The notes: generated from the sequence alone by a model not told the origin. DNA of 54,156 nucleotides from Chloroflexota bacterium (GCA_012514315.1 JAAZAN010000009.1:1-54156), one strand, 5' to 3'. Positions 33,632 through 42,613 are shown, counted from the first letter of the stretch. Numbers and translations: made by a program.

Positions 33632-35769
33632 GCTGGGTCACGCGGCGACACCGGCTGGACAGTCACAGCCTGCGTCGCCGTACGACCTTCCTCACACACG
33701 AGCGCGATAGCGCCGCTTGTCAATGGTCGCTCGGTGTCGGTGTACTCCAGTACAACACGACCATCGACCTCACCGCGAATGGTGTTGCCCACCACCCTCA
33801 ACGTCAGATCGAAGGTCGTCCCAAACTCCCAAGCCAGCTCGCCTTCGGCGAGCACTGTGATCCCGTCGAGCGCCTTAACCAGCCGGACTCGCTGGTCGCG
33901 GCAGAGCAGCAGCGCGTAATAGCGCTGCAAGCCCTGCACCCGGGCCGCGATGCCGCAGGATTCCACCAGGTGCGGTGTGACGTCAGCGCGGAGCTGGTAA
34001 TCCATCCACTCGCGCGTGCCCAGGACCACAAGCCCAACCCCCTCGTTCTGGATCACTCGGAACGGTTCGGGATATCGTGCGGCCACGGGGTGATCCAGGG
34101 CTGAGACCCACGCCCGACGCCACATCGTGTTGTTGCCTTCCCGCTGGGTCGAGACCATATCCGGCGCGCCCTTCCACGTGAGATAGTCGAGGTAGACCGT
34201 CCCGTCGGCCCGTGTATCGCTGCTCAACTCCACCCCGGCTGCCGCAATGGGCGCGGAGTGCGTCTCAGGAACCCGCCACGCGAACTCCTGGCTGTCACCG
34301 GGCGCCAGATCGATGGCCGGGCTGTAGAGCTTGATGAGCTGATCGTCGTCTCCATACACGCTCACGTACAGGCGACTGGTGACCACCCTGATATTTGCCG
34401 CGTCGGCTTCGAGCGCGGCCTGTATAGTCTGACCTGGATAGAGACTGGGCGAGGCCAGCAGCGCGTAACCGCGGGTCTCGAAGTAGGTGGCCACATCGAG
34501 CGATGGGATGAACGTGGACGTCGCGGCGCGAGCCACGCGCCCCGGCGCCAGACGGTGGTAGTGAAATGCCAGGCTGCGTTCACCCTCCTGACTGTGTCCG
34601 ACGGTATTCTCGAGGTACAGAGTCCCCTCGCTCTCGATGCTTCCCTCCGGCATGAAGCCCTGCACGGCGCCGGGCAGCTCAAAATGGTAGCGTGCGCCGT
34701 TCTTGGGAGCTTCTGGACCCTCACCGGCCAGCGCGCGTCCCACGTTGACGATATGGTACGCCTCGGTGACCGCGTCGGTGATCGCGCGACCGCCGTCGGC
34801 CGTCGGAATGTAGAGCCGATCTGCCACGGGCCCACGCCAGTCCGGCCCGGTCTCCAGTCCCTCCAGGCCGTTCTTGATCCCCATCAGGCAGCCTACGTTG
34901 CCGGAATTGCAGTCGGTATCCCAGCCCGATGTGTTCACAATCATCAGCGTCCGCTGAAAGTCATCGTCGCCGTAGAGCAGACTGAGGATCATCAGGCCGT
35001 GATTGGGCGCCATATGGCAGTTGCCGCCATACTTGTCGTAGCCGTAATGGCTTGCCAGTAGTTCACGCCCTCGCCGCCAGTCGGGCTCGCCGACGCGCCA
35101 CTCTCGGATGTCGGCGATCATGCGCGCGATCACCGAATCCCGTGGAATCAGTGCGACCGCGACATCGATCAGCCTGTTGACGTCTGGCTCGACAAATGCC
35201 AGGGCTTCCATAGCGGCCCAGACCTGAGCGCCGTAGATGGCCTCGCCGTCGTGACTGACGCTCGCGGCGCGTCGGGCCAGGTCGGCTGCCAGCTCCGGGT
35301 CCCCTGGCGCGACCATTGCCCATCCATCGATGAAGATCTGTGCCCCGATCTGCTCAGCGACCACTTGGCCGTTCAGCGCGATAGACCCACTCTGTGGGGC
35401 CTGGACCCCGTGCTTCAGCCGCAGGTAGGCCGTGTGCTCCGTCGAGTTTCCCAGGCCGCCCCACCAGAGGATGGTTCGTTTCTCGATCAGGTAGTTGAGC
35501 CACGTCTGTCCGATCTGAGCAGGGGTGAGCTCTAGTGTATTGCCGTAGTCCGGCAGAGCGCGGAGAAACGTGAACGTTCCCGAGATATCGTCGTCAGTCA
35601 CGATGAGGGGCACGTTCAGTTTCTCATGGACATAGTAGGTGATCTCCCCCAGACGCTGCGTGATCTGTTCGTAGGACCATCCCTCGAATGGGCGTCCCAG
35701 GTAGACGCCGATGAGCTTGCCGAGCACACCGGCGTAGACACGCTCTGTGTAGTCTTGTAGCAATGGCAT
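33628..35769 (-). CDS. Large ADP-ribosylglycohydrolase-family protein with C-terminal beta domains
   Basis: A 713-residue protein. The N-terminal half is an ADPRH-family domain: RVYAGVLGKLIGVYLGRPFEG, the metal motif VTDDDISGTFTFL, WWGGLGNSTEHTAY, GGNCHMAPNHGLMILSLLYG and the second metal motif NTSGWDTDCNSGNVGCLMG (about residues 300-318). The rest is beta-rich: a jelly-roll-like middle and a C-terminal LamG/3-keto-disaccharide-hydrolase-like module (YQLRADVTPHLVESCGIAARVQG, then IRGEVDGRVVLEYTD). No signal peptide. The ATG at 35769 follows AAGGAGAGG; the frame is open 84 bases further. It sits 111 bases after the SelA-like gene as the tail of the sugar operon. A role on glycosides or nucleosides is inferred. 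Confidence 0.88.
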   Translation of the reverse strand: MPLLQDYTERVYAGVLGKLIGVYLGRPFEGWSYEQITQRLGEITYYVHEKLNVPLIVTDDDISGTFTFLRALPDYGNTLELTPAQIGQTWLNYLIEKRTILWWGGLGNSTEHTAYLRLKHGVQAPQSGSIALNGQVVAEQIGAQIFIDGWAMVAPGDPELAADLARRAASVSHDGEAIYGAQVWAAMEALAFVEPDVNRLIDVAVALIPRDSVIARMIADIREWRVGEPDWRRGRELLASHYGYDKYGGNCHMAPNHGLMILSLLYGDDDFQRTLMIVNTSGWDTDCNSGNVGCLMGIKNGLEGLETGPDWRGPVADRLYIPTADGGRAITDAVTEAYHIVNVGRALAGEGPEAPKNGARYHFELPGAVQGFMPEGSIESEGTLYLENTVGHSQEGERSLAFHYHRLAPGRVARAATSTFIPSLDVATYFETRGYALLASPSLYPGQTIQAALEADAANIRVVTSRLYVSVYGDDDQLIKLYSPAIDLAPGDSQEFAWRVPETHSAPIAAAGVELSSDTRADGTVYLDYLTWKGAPDMVSTQREGNNTMWRRAWVSALDHPVAARYPEPFRVIQNEGVGLVVLGTREWMDYQLRADVTPHLVESCGIAARVQGLQRYYALLLCRDQRVRLVKALDGITVLAEGELAWEFGTTFDLTLRVVGNTIRGEVDGRVVLEYTDTERPLTSGAIALVCEEGRTATQAVTVQPVSPRDPA

Positions 35770-35880
35770 AATCCTCTCCTTTGGCGGCTGGGCCTGAGCG
35801 AGCCTCAGGCTCAGGCTATTCATGTGCGTGGTCTCACGGAGCGCGGGTGTCACTCTTGGGCCGTACGTGCTCCCATCGGA

Positions 35881-37053
35881 CTAGCCGGTTGTTGTGTGCA
35901 TGCGCAGAATCGCCGCGATGCGCTCGGCCACAATGCGCTCCTCTCCAGCAGTCAGCACCTGCGGGTTGAACACCAGCGCGCGCATATGAGTGCATGTCTC
36001 AGCCGCGTGGTGTTCGTCGGTTGTGTTGCCGATGGCGATTGCCGGGCGGCCTGTCCACAGGTGATGCACGACGTCCTCGACGGTGATCCTGATAACGTTC
36101 GGATCCCAGCACACGTATCCACGGGGGACGATGGTAGGTCGGACTCCAGGGCCGGTAGGTACCACTCGCCGTGCGGTCACGCCTGGAATCTCCTGTAGTA
36201 CATCGAGTAGATGGGCAACCTGCCTCTCCCAGCGGGCATCCTCGTCCTGCCTATCCTGTCCAAGGTATCGTTCTAGAGCGACAACCAGCCCGACGATTTC
36301 CTCCTTACCGACCTTCATCGGTCGGCCGATGCCCTGGTTGGGGTTGGCATTCAGTGCACATGCCTGGACGAGATCGTGGCGCCCCACGATCAGACCGGTG
36401 CACTGTGGCCCCTCAATATCCTTGCCGCCACTGAAGATCACCAGATCGGCCCCGAGATCGGTGAAGGCGCTGAGATTGGTCAGCGGGGGTAGCTCCGCTG
36501 CAGCGTCCACGATCACTGGGATACCTTGGGCGTGGGCGGTCTCCAGAACGGCCTCGAGCGATGGCGAATTGGCGCCGGCGTAGCAGACAAAGTAGACCAC
36601 GGCGGCTGTTCTGTCGTCCAGGACGGCCGCCAGTTCCTGCGTTTGGGTTGGCTCGGTTCCACCGAACTCGACCAGTTCGATCCCCGCCTGGCGCACAGCC
36701 TGATCGAAACCGTTGCGATGGTCGCGATGTATGGCCACGCGGTTGGGCATACCGGTGGTGTCCGGCAGGCGTTCGATACGCGCGCGATCACTTCCGGCTA
36801 CGCACGCCGCCGTGGCCAGTGCGAGGCCTGCGGCGGCCCCGGACGTGATACAGGCCGCCTCGACCCCAATCAACCGCGCAATGTGAGCCCCGCTGAGGGT
36901 CAACAACTCGGAGAGGTCCACAAAGTGACGGCTTGCCTCTGCCATCGCATCGACCACCTCAGACGCCATCAGACTACCGCCTAGTGTTGTCAGTGTACCG
37001 TATGCGTTGATAATCTTGCGTACGCCGAGCCGTTCATAGATATCTGCAGTCAT
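35881..37053 (-). CDS. SelA/DgaE-like PLP-dependent enzyme
   Basis: A 390-residue fold-type I PLP enzyme of the SelA-like group, which includes D-glucosaminate-6-phosphate ammonia-lyase (DgaE) and other lyases, not selenocysteine synthase here. Marks: YERLGVRKIINAYGTLTTLGGS at the start, ITSGAAAGLALATAACVAG, VYFVCYAGANSPSLEAVL, VIVDAAAELPP (Asp binding PLP) and FSGGKDIEGPQCTG with the PLP lysine (about residue 215). It lies in an operon with RidA, a KDPG-type aldolase and a KDG-type kinase, which fits an amino-sugar-acid deaminase making a 2-keto-3-deoxy acid. The ATG follows AGAAGAGG. Substrate is inferred. Confidence 0.87.
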   Translation of the reverse strand: MTADIYERLGVRKIINAYGTLTTLGGSLMASEVVDAMAEASRHFVDLSELLTLSGAHIARLIGVEAACITSGAAAGLALATAACVAGSDRARIERLPDTTGMPNRVAIHRDHRNGFDQAVRQAGIELVEFGGTEPTQTQELAAVLDDRTAAVVYFVCYAGANSPSLEAVLETAHAQGIPVIVDAAAELPPLTNLSAFTDLGADLVIFSGGKDIEGPQCTGLIVGRHDLVQACALNANPNQGIGRPMKVGKEEIVGLVVALERYLGQDRQDEDARWERQVAHLLDVLQEIPGVTARRVVPTGPGVRPTIVPRGYVCWDPNVIRITVEDVVHHLWTGRPAIAIGNTTDEHHAAETCTHMRALVFNPQVLTAGEERIVAERIAAILRMHTTTG

Positions 37054-37098
37054 AACCTCTTCTCTTCTTCGCTGACATTCTGCTGCCCCAGAGTCCGT

Positions 37099-37482
37099 CT
37101 ATCGATCTGGAAGTGTCGCGATACAATCGATCTCGATCGCGATCTCGCTCAGTCCCGCCTGCACCGTCGTGCGCGCTGGATAGGGTTCGTGGAAGAACTC
37201 TCGGTAGATCGTGTTGAACTCACCGAAGTCGGCCAGGTCTGCAAGGTAGGCGTTGACTTTGACCACGTGGTCGAACGACGTGCCCGCCGCCTCCAACAAA
37301 GCGCCGACGTTGCGCAGAGTCAGCTCGGCTTGCTCCCGGAAGCTGCCCAAGCGCTTATCTCCGGTCTCCGGATCGATCGGTCCCTGGCCGGAGACATAGA
37401 CGACTGGCCCCCCTGCCACGATGGCCTGGGAGTAGGGTCCTTGGGGGCGGGCTCCCGCGCCGCTGGATACAGGTTGCTTCAT
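37099..37482 (-). CDS. RidA family enamine/imine deaminase
   Basis: A 127-residue RidA (YjgF/UK114) protein, a trimer that hydrolyses reactive enamine/imine intermediates released by PLP enzymes. Marks: GARPQGPYSQAIVAGGPVVYVSGQ, QAELTLRNVGALLEAAGTSFDHVVKVNAYLADL, and the C-terminal YPARTTVQAGL with the catalytic Arg and Glu of IAIEIDCIA. It is immediately upstream (45 bases) of the SelA-like PLP gene and 21 bases after the URO-D gene, so it probably clears that enzyme's imine product. Confidence 0.94.
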   Translation of the reverse strand: MKQPVSSGAGARPQGPYSQAIVAGGPVVYVSGQGPIDPETGDKRLGSFREQAELTLRNVGALLEAAGTSFDHVVKVNAYLADLADFGEFNTIYREFFHEPYPARTTVQAGLSEIAIEIDCIATLPDR

Positions 37483-37503
37483 ATGGATAACCTCCTCATT
37501 CAG

Positions 37504-38493
37504 TTACTGCTCGGGATCAGGTGGTATGAGCGGATACGACCCATGTCGTTCGATGGCTTCATACAAAGCATTCAGATGGGCTTGAGGATAGGGTAGACTC
37601 TGGTCGGGTCCACAGAAGTATCCGCCTTCCTGTCCCAGTTGCCAGATTCTGTGGTGCACCTCCGCGTCGATACGTTCGACGGGACCGTTCATCACGATGG
37701 CCGAGCTGATGCCACCTCGTAGGGCCATTCTTCGCTGGGTACGATGCCTGATTCTGCTCAGATCGTTGGCGGTGGCCTGTAGCGGGTTCAGGATGTCTAC
37801 TCCGAGCTCTATGAACATGTCGATGAACGGCTCGATGTGCCCGCACGAATGGAAGTCGATCAAGACACCGTATCGCTTGTACAGGTTGAACAGGCGTCTG
37901 TACTCCGGAACCAGGAACTCATTCACGGTTCGCGGATTGAGCAGCGGGGCGTTCTGAATACCCAGGTCGTCACTCAGTTTCACGAAGTCAACTCCGGCGT
38001 TCAGATAGTGCTCGGCGACGCCCATCTGAAAGTCCATAATGCCGTGGAGCACATCACGTGCGAACGCAGGCTCGGTATAGAAGTACACCATCAGGTTCTC
38101 CATACCGACCAGCATGTAGGCCTTCTCCCACAACGTGTCTCGGTGGTGACCGGTCAGGAATCTGTCCTCGGCAAGTTGCTGGGCCGCCGTCTGGTAGATG
38201 GCGCCGCAGATACGTTCGTCATCGGGGTCGGGCCATTGATAGGTGTTCAGATTCGAAGTGTCGGCCAGAGGGTAGATCTTAGGGAGCCCCATCACGCCTT
38301 CGTGAATCTTGTGCCATCCAGTTCCCCAGATATCGAACCAACGAGCGCCCACGGGGCTATCGTGAGCGTGGTCGTCGCCGAAGCCATGGTGATTGCATCC
38401 ATGATAGTATATGTGGTGGATCGGCGGCTCCACCATGACACACTCTGGGTGGTCGAATCGGATGATTCTGAGAGCGTTCTCCCTGGCGTTCAA
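37504..38493 (-). CDS. Uroporphyrinogen decarboxylase family protein (MtaA-like group)
   Basis: A 329-residue URO-D superfamily protein; not a heme enzyme by context. It has the barrel marks LSDDLGIQNAPLLNPRTVNEFL and the zinc-type motif IDFHSCGHIEPFIDMF (His-x-Cys), as in cobalamin-dependent methyltransferases, then DILNPLQATAND and LRGGISSAIVMNG; the end carries YFCGPDQSLP. The start is TTG at 38493, overlapping the aldolase stop (TTGA). Unexpected in a sugar-acid operon; methyl transfer from a methylated sugar or a non-methyltransferase role are both open. Confidence 0.85.
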   Translation of the reverse strand: MNARENALRIIRFDHPECVMVEPPIHHIYYHGCNHHGFGDDHAHDSPVGARWFDIWGTGWHKIHEGVMGLPKIYPLADTSNLNTYQWPDPDDERICGAIYQTAAQQLAEDRFLTGHHRDTLWEKAYMLVGMENLMVYFYTEPAFARDVLHGIMDFQMGVAEHYLNAGVDFVKLSDDLGIQNAPLLNPRTVNEFLVPEYRRLFNLYKRYGVLIDFHSCGHIEPFIDMFIELGVDILNPLQATANDLSRIRHRTQRRMALRGGISSAIVMNGPVERIDAEVHHRIWQLGQEGGYFCGPDQSLPYPQAHLNALYEAIERHGSYPLIPPDPEQ

Positions 38494-39146
38494 TGGGCCC
38501 GCCCGCGTGCGACTTCCTCAATGAACCGGCGTGCCCGAGAGGTCAGCGCGGCGAAGTCGTGCGACTCCAGGATTGCCTGGTTGATCAGCGAACTGCCCAC
38601 GCCAACAGCCGTGGCGCCGGCCCGGATGAACTCAGCCGTGTTATCAATCTCGACACCGCCCACCGGCGCCAGATCGATCTGTGGCAACGGAGCCTTGATG
38701 GCGCGAATGAACTCGGGGCCACCGATACTGGCTGGAAAGACCTTCACCATATCGGCGCCCGCTTCCCACGCTGTCAGGATCTCCGTCGGCGTATAGGCTC
38801 CTGGCATCACGGGCACACTGTACCGGCGGCATAACTCGATCAGCGCCGGGTCTAGTGTGGGTGCGACAATGAATTGCGCGCCGGCCAGGATCGCGGCCCG
38901 GGCGCTTTCGGCATCCAGCACCGTTCCAGCCCCGAAGAGCATCTCTTCCTCACGATCTGCATGGCGCGTCCGGGCTTTCTCAATCACGGCCAGTGCGCCA
39001 GGTGTCGTCATCGTCACCTCGATCGCCTGGACACCGCCCGATTGGATTGCGTCAGCAGCGTGCAGCAGTTGGTCGGAGCTCCTGGCGCGCATGATGGCAA
39101 TCACCCCAGTTGTACGGATCAGGTCGAGTCTGTTCGTAGTACTCAT
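38490..39146 (-). CDS. KDPG/KDPGal-type aldolase
   Basis: A 218-residue class I aldolase (2-keto-3-deoxy-6-phosphogluconate or -galactonate aldolase) splitting the phosphorylated keto-deoxy acid to pyruvate and glyceraldehyde-3-phosphate. Marks: TTGVIAIMRARSSDQLLHAAD, IQAIEVTMTTPGAL-type strand with the active-site Glu, LFGAGTVLDAESARAAILAGAQFIVAP, VMPGAYTPTEILTAWEAGADMVKVFPAS with the Schiff-base Lys, and LAPVGGVEIDN. AGGAG lies eight bases before the ATG at 39146. It overlaps the URO-D gene by four bases and follows the kinase by 19. Confidence 0.94.
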   Translation of the reverse strand: MSTTNRLDLIRTTGVIAIMRARSSDQLLHAADAIQSGGVQAIEVTMTTPGALAVIEKARTRHADREEEMLFGAGTVLDAESARAAILAGAQFIVAPTLDPALIELCRRYSVPVMPGAYTPTEILTAWEAGADMVKVFPASIGGPEFIRAIKAPLPQIDLAPVGGVEIDNTAEFIRAGATAVGVGSSLINQAILESHDFAALTSRARRFIEEVARGRAH

Positions 39147-39165
39147 GTGTGCCGACTCCTGAATG

Positions 39166-40311
39166 CTATCTGGCCGTGCGCCGATCGCCACCGGTCGCGT
39201 CGGCGTTTAGTCGGGCCTGGATTTCGGACTTGGTGAGGATAGGCAGGTCATACATCAGCGTCTGCTTCAGGCGTGTGGCCGCGTCACCGACCAGTACCCC
39301 CTTCTGTATCGCGCGTGCCGGGTCCGCCTCCGTCAACAGCCCATAGTAGAACCCGCCATTCCACGTGTCGCCTCCGCCCAGGCGATCGGTCAGTACAATG
39401 GGACGCACCTGGGCAGAACGGAAGAAGGTCCCCTCGTTCTCCATTGCCGCGCTCTCCCAACGGTGCTGCTCGTGTGAGTCCGGGTAGCGGATTGTCACTC
39501 CGACGATACGAAGGTGAAATCTGTCGATCAACTGCCGCATCATTGCCCGGATATCCGTGTCCTCCAGTTGACCGAAGTCGCCTTCGACGATCCGGTCAGC
39601 GCTGATGCGTCCGCAGTCCAGCCCGTAGATACGCGCCATATCCTCGATCGTCGTGTTGAGTACGTCCACGTGCTCTGTGACCAGGGGCGTCATCACATCC
39701 CGACACTGTGCCGGACTCCACAGTGTTCCCCGGTAGTTGAAGTCCAGGCCGACGAGGCAATCCGCAGGCTTCAACTGGAGTGCTTCCTCAAACGCCCCCA
39801 GAATATGGTTGCGTTCATACCCACTATGCGTACTCAAGCCAAAGCTAATCCCGGAGATGTGAAACAGTCGGACGCCCCTCAGCGCTTTGGACCAGTCAAC
39901 CATGCCGGCATCGAGCCGGCTGGCTGCTGAGTACTTCCGCTGGTACCAGACCACGCTGCGACGCGGGGTGCGTCCGAGCTCGTACAGAAACCGCCCGAAT
40001 GGCTCCGTTGCCTCGGCCCATACGAAGTGATTCGCGTCGATGCCCTGCTCGTGCGCCAGATTGCGCAACATCCAACCGTATGGGTTGTCCGGTACCCGGG
40101 TGATGAAGGTCGAAGGGACGCCCAGACGGCTGAGCATCATGGCGAGTGTGAGCTCACTGCCGGCCATAGAGATCCAGACCTGGCGCGTTCGTTCGAGACG
40201 CTCATGATCAGCCGGCATATCGCGTACCATCACCTCACCCATTGTTGCGAAGACCGGACCATGTTCGGTGAGTGCGGTGAGGTCATCATTCATAATGTTG
40301 AAGATATCCAC
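39166..40311 (-). CDS. PfkB-family 2-keto-3-deoxy sugar-acid kinase
   Basis: A 381-residue ribokinase-like (PfkB) kinase, long for KDG kinase (about 310-340). Marks: FATMGEVMVRD at the start, GSELTLAMMLSRLGVPSTFITRVPDNPYG, GLDFNYRGTLWS, and the catalytic LTDRLGGGDTWNGGF, where GGGD replaces the common GAGD with the base Asp kept. Position between a sugar-acid dehydratase and a KDPG-type aldolase fits phosphorylation of 2-keto-3-deoxygluconate or -galactonate. The start is GTG at 40311 behind AGGGAG; an ATG six codons later is possible. It follows the dehydratase by 13 bases. Confidence 0.9.
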   Translation of the reverse strand: MDIFNIMNDDLTALTEHGPVFATMGEVMVRDMPADHERLERTRQVWISMAGSELTLAMMLSRLGVPSTFITRVPDNPYGWMLRNLAHEQGIDANHFVWAEATEPFGRFLYELGRTPRRSVVWYQRKYSAASRLDAGMVDWSKALRGVRLFHISGISFGLSTHSGYERNHILGAFEEALQLKPADCLVGLDFNYRGTLWSPAQCRDVMTPLVTEHVDVLNTTIEDMARIYGLDCGRISADRIVEGDFGQLEDTDIRAMMRQLIDRFHLRIVGVTIRYPDSHEQHRWESAAMENEGTFFRSAQVRPIVLTDRLGGGDTWNGGFYYGLLTEADPARAIQKGVLVGDAATRLKQTLMYDLPILTKSEIQARLNADATGGDRRTAR

Positions 40312-40324
40312 AGGTCGCTGCTCC

Positions 40325-41464
40325 CTACCAGTTGGTCACCGACCCGTCGAGTCGGTGCAGATGGGGCAGCTCCTCCATCCGAAACGGATGCTTTCTCGCT
40401 GCTTCCCGGTCGAACACAATGCCGAGCCCGGGCTGATCGGGCGGTAATAGATGCCCATCCTTCCATTCGGGTTGAACCGGGACGACGTCCGTCAAAGTGG
40501 TTCCCGGACGTCGGGGCTGCTCCTGCACACCGAAGTTGGGACTGGCCAGGTTCAAGTGCAGGCAGGTCGCAGTGGAGACAGGCCCCAACGGATTGTGTAC
40601 GGCCAGTTTGATGTAGTGCGTCTCACACCAGCCCGCGATCTTCTTTGCCTCGGTGAACCCGCCGACAATGCACAGGTCGATACGGGCGTAATCGATCCAT
40701 TCCTCCTCAATCAGCTGACGAAACTCCCATTTCGAGCTGAACTGCTCGCCCGCGGCCAGCGGCACGCGCGTTCGCTGGCGCAGTGTCTTGAATGAATCGG
40801 GATTCTCTGAACGCAGAGGATCTTCGATGAAGAAGGGATGGAAAGTCTCAACTTCCTGGCACAACCACAGCGTGTCGGGGAGATCGAGGCGCGTATGCAC
40901 GTCAAACGTGATCTCTATGTCGTCTCCGACTGCCTCCCGGACTGCCCGGAATTGTTCGATGCTCGTCAGAACAGCACGGCGAGGCTCCAGAATATCGTCC
41001 TCCTGAGGCAGCCCCCAACGGACGAACTTCCAGCCTTCTTCCTTGCTCTGCAGACACGACTCGACCAGCGGCCCAATCTCCGATCCGTGGCCCACGTTGT
41101 GTGGGTAGCACACGACGCGATCACGGACACGCCCGCCGAGTAGCTCGTAGATTGGGACGTTAAGAGCTTTCCCCTTGATGTCCCACAGTGCAACATCGAT
41201 CGCCGAGATGGCCGAGGTCAGGATTCGTTGGGCGGGGAAGAATCCGCCGCGGAAAAGCATCTGCCAGATGTGTTCGGTACGGAACGGGTCTTGCCCGATC
41301 AGCAGTGGCTTGAAGTGCTCGATCGCGCCGATCACAGCGAGCTCGCGCCCGGTGATGCCGGCCTCGCCGACACCGGAGACCCCCTCATCGGTGTCCACGG
41401 TGACGAACAGGAAGTTGCGGGCGCCCCCCCAGACGGGGAATGTCTCGATATGTGTGATCTTCAT
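40325..41464 (-). CDS. Enolase-superfamily sugar-acid dehydratase (DgoD/GalD-like)
   Basis: A 379-residue mandelate racemase/muconate-lactonizing-type dehydratase. Marks: MKITHIETFPVW, VDTDEGVSGVGEAGI, AISAIDVALWDIKGKALNVPIYELLGG, metal ligands Asp in ITFDVHTRLD, Glu in FFIEDPLRSEN and Glu in LAAGEQFSSKWE, and the catalytic His in LAVHNPLGPVST. This set, with FDVH and the VHNPLGP segment, fits the galactonate/gluconate dehydratase group, producing a 2-keto-3-deoxy acid for the next kinase and aldolase. AGGAGG precedes the ATG. It is the first gene of the sugar-acid operon, 102 bases after ribokinase. Confidence 0.92.
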   Translation of the reverse strand: MKITHIETFPVWGGARNFLFVTVDTDEGVSGVGEAGITGRELAVIGAIEHFKPLLIGQDPFRTEHIWQMLFRGGFFPAQRILTSAISAIDVALWDIKGKALNVPIYELLGGRVRDRVVCYPHNVGHGSEIGPLVESCLQSKEEGWKFVRWGLPQEDDILEPRRAVLTSIEQFRAVREAVGDDIEITFDVHTRLDLPDTLWLCQEVETFHPFFIEDPLRSENPDSFKTLRQRTRVPLAAGEQFSSKWEFRQLIEEEWIDYARIDLCIVGGFTEAKKIAGWCETHYIKLAVHNPLGPVSTATCLHLNLASPNFGVQEQPRRPGTTLTDVVPVQPEWKDGHLLPPDQPGLGIVFDREAARKHPFRMEELPHLHRLDGSVTNW

Positions 41465-41566
41465 TACCTGATCCTCCTGGTGTGCTGCCTTGATGATCGA
41501 TTCGTCTGTGTCTCGGGGTTGGTTAGCTTCTCTCGACGATGGGGCTCCGGTCTGTCTCCTAGCATA

Positions 41567-42502
41567 TTAGGATTCTCTGGTCTTGCCGTGGCGCAGTAGA
41601 TGCTCCAGCTCCTCGCGGCTGGGCAAGGATGGCTGTGCACCCATCCGGGTGGTGGCGAGTGCGCCAGCCGCATTGCCCCAGCGAATGGCTTCGGGCAGAG
41701 GCTGGCCCTCGCCAAGCGCGACGGCCAGTCCCCCCATGAAGGCATCGCCTGCCGCCGTCGTGTCGACGGGCGTCACGTCGAACGCCGAGAAGATCTCCGT
41801 ACCGTCCGCCTCGGCTAGCAGTGCGCCGCGTTCGCCCAACGTGAGGATGGCCATCCTTGCGCCCATTCGCCGCAGTTTGTATGCGGCGGCCTCGATCTCA
41901 CTTGGGGTCTGGATCTGATCTCCGGTCAATAGTGCAGTCTCTGACTCGTTTGGCGTGAGGATGTCGATCAGTGTCAGTAAGTCAGCCGGCAACGGCTGGG
42001 CTGGCGCCGGGTTGAGGATGACGGTCACGTTGTGCGCTCGGGCGATCTCAGCGGCCCGGCGCACAGTCTCGAGCGGGCTCTCCAGTTGCAGCAGCACGAC
42101 CTGAGCCGATGCAATGGCTGACTCAGCGGCCGCGACGTCGTTGGGAGATAGGCGCATGTTGGCCCCTGAGGCGACGACGATGCTGTTCTGACCCGAATCC
42201 TCTACCACGATCAGCGCGACGCCAGTGGCAGCGTCAGCGTCCTCCACGACCAACCGGTGATCTACGCCAGCGGCTGCGAGGTTAGCGAGAAGCTGCTGCC
42301 CGAACCCGTCAGTTCCGACCCGTCCGACCATAGCGACCGAGGCGCCTAGGCGAGCGGCAGCAACGGCCTGATTGGCTCCCTTGCCTCCGGGCATCGTGAG
42401 GAAGTCGCCGCCGATCACCGTCTCGCCGGGCCGCGGTATGTGCGGTGCGCGAACAACCAGGTCCGTGTTCAGGCTGCCCACAACGGCTATTTGAGCTCTC
42501 AC
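41567..42502 (-). CDS. rbsK: Ribokinase
   Basis: A 311-residue PfkB-family kinase phosphorylating D-ribose to ribose-5-phosphate. Marks: IAVVGSLNTDLVVRAPHIPRPGET, the GGDFLTMPGGKGANQAVAAARLGA signature, SGQNSIVVASGAN, LNPAPAQPLP, ILTPNESETALLTG and the catalytic TPVDTTAAGDAFMGGLA. Length is standard from the GTG at 42502 (behind AGAGAG); the frame is open to 42595. It heads the catabolic region and may share a purpose with the two ADP-ribosylglycohydrolase-family proteins, which can release ribose units. Confidence 0.94.
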   Translation of the reverse strand: MRAQIAVVGSLNTDLVVRAPHIPRPGETVIGGDFLTMPGGKGANQAVAAARLGASVAMVGRVGTDGFGQQLLANLAAAGVDHRLVVEDADAATGVALIVVEDSGQNSIVVASGANMRLSPNDVAAAESAIASAQVVLLQLESPLETVRRAAEIARAHNVTVILNPAPAQPLPADLLTLIDILTPNESETALLTGDQIQTPSEIEAAAYKLRRMGARMAILTLGERGALLAEADGTEIFSAFDVTPVDTTAAGDAFMGGLAVALGEGQPLPEAIRWGNAAGALATTRMGAQPSLPSREELEHLLRHGKTRES

Positions 42503-42584
42503 CGTGGTCTCTCTTTCGTATTGGGGTGGGTATTCGAGATTCGTACGCTGAAGACGCCTCAGTGTGTCAGAATATGCAGCATCA

Positions 42585-42613
42585 ATGATACACACAATTC
42601 ACTGATCAAACAA
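42585..42613 (-). promoter_or_regulatory. Possible rbsK promoter
   Basis: Minus-strand TTGTTT (42613-42608), 17 bp, TATCAT (42590-42585). Match is moderate. Confidence 0.4.

Noticed and set aside
35881-37053. SelA as selenocysteine synthase
   Set aside because: No selB, selC or selD near, and its N-terminus and neighbours match the DgaE-like lyase group.
37504-38493. URO-D gene as heme biosynthesis hemE
   Set aside because: Motifs with HSCGH and the sugar operon context do not match a heme pathway, and no other heme gene is near.
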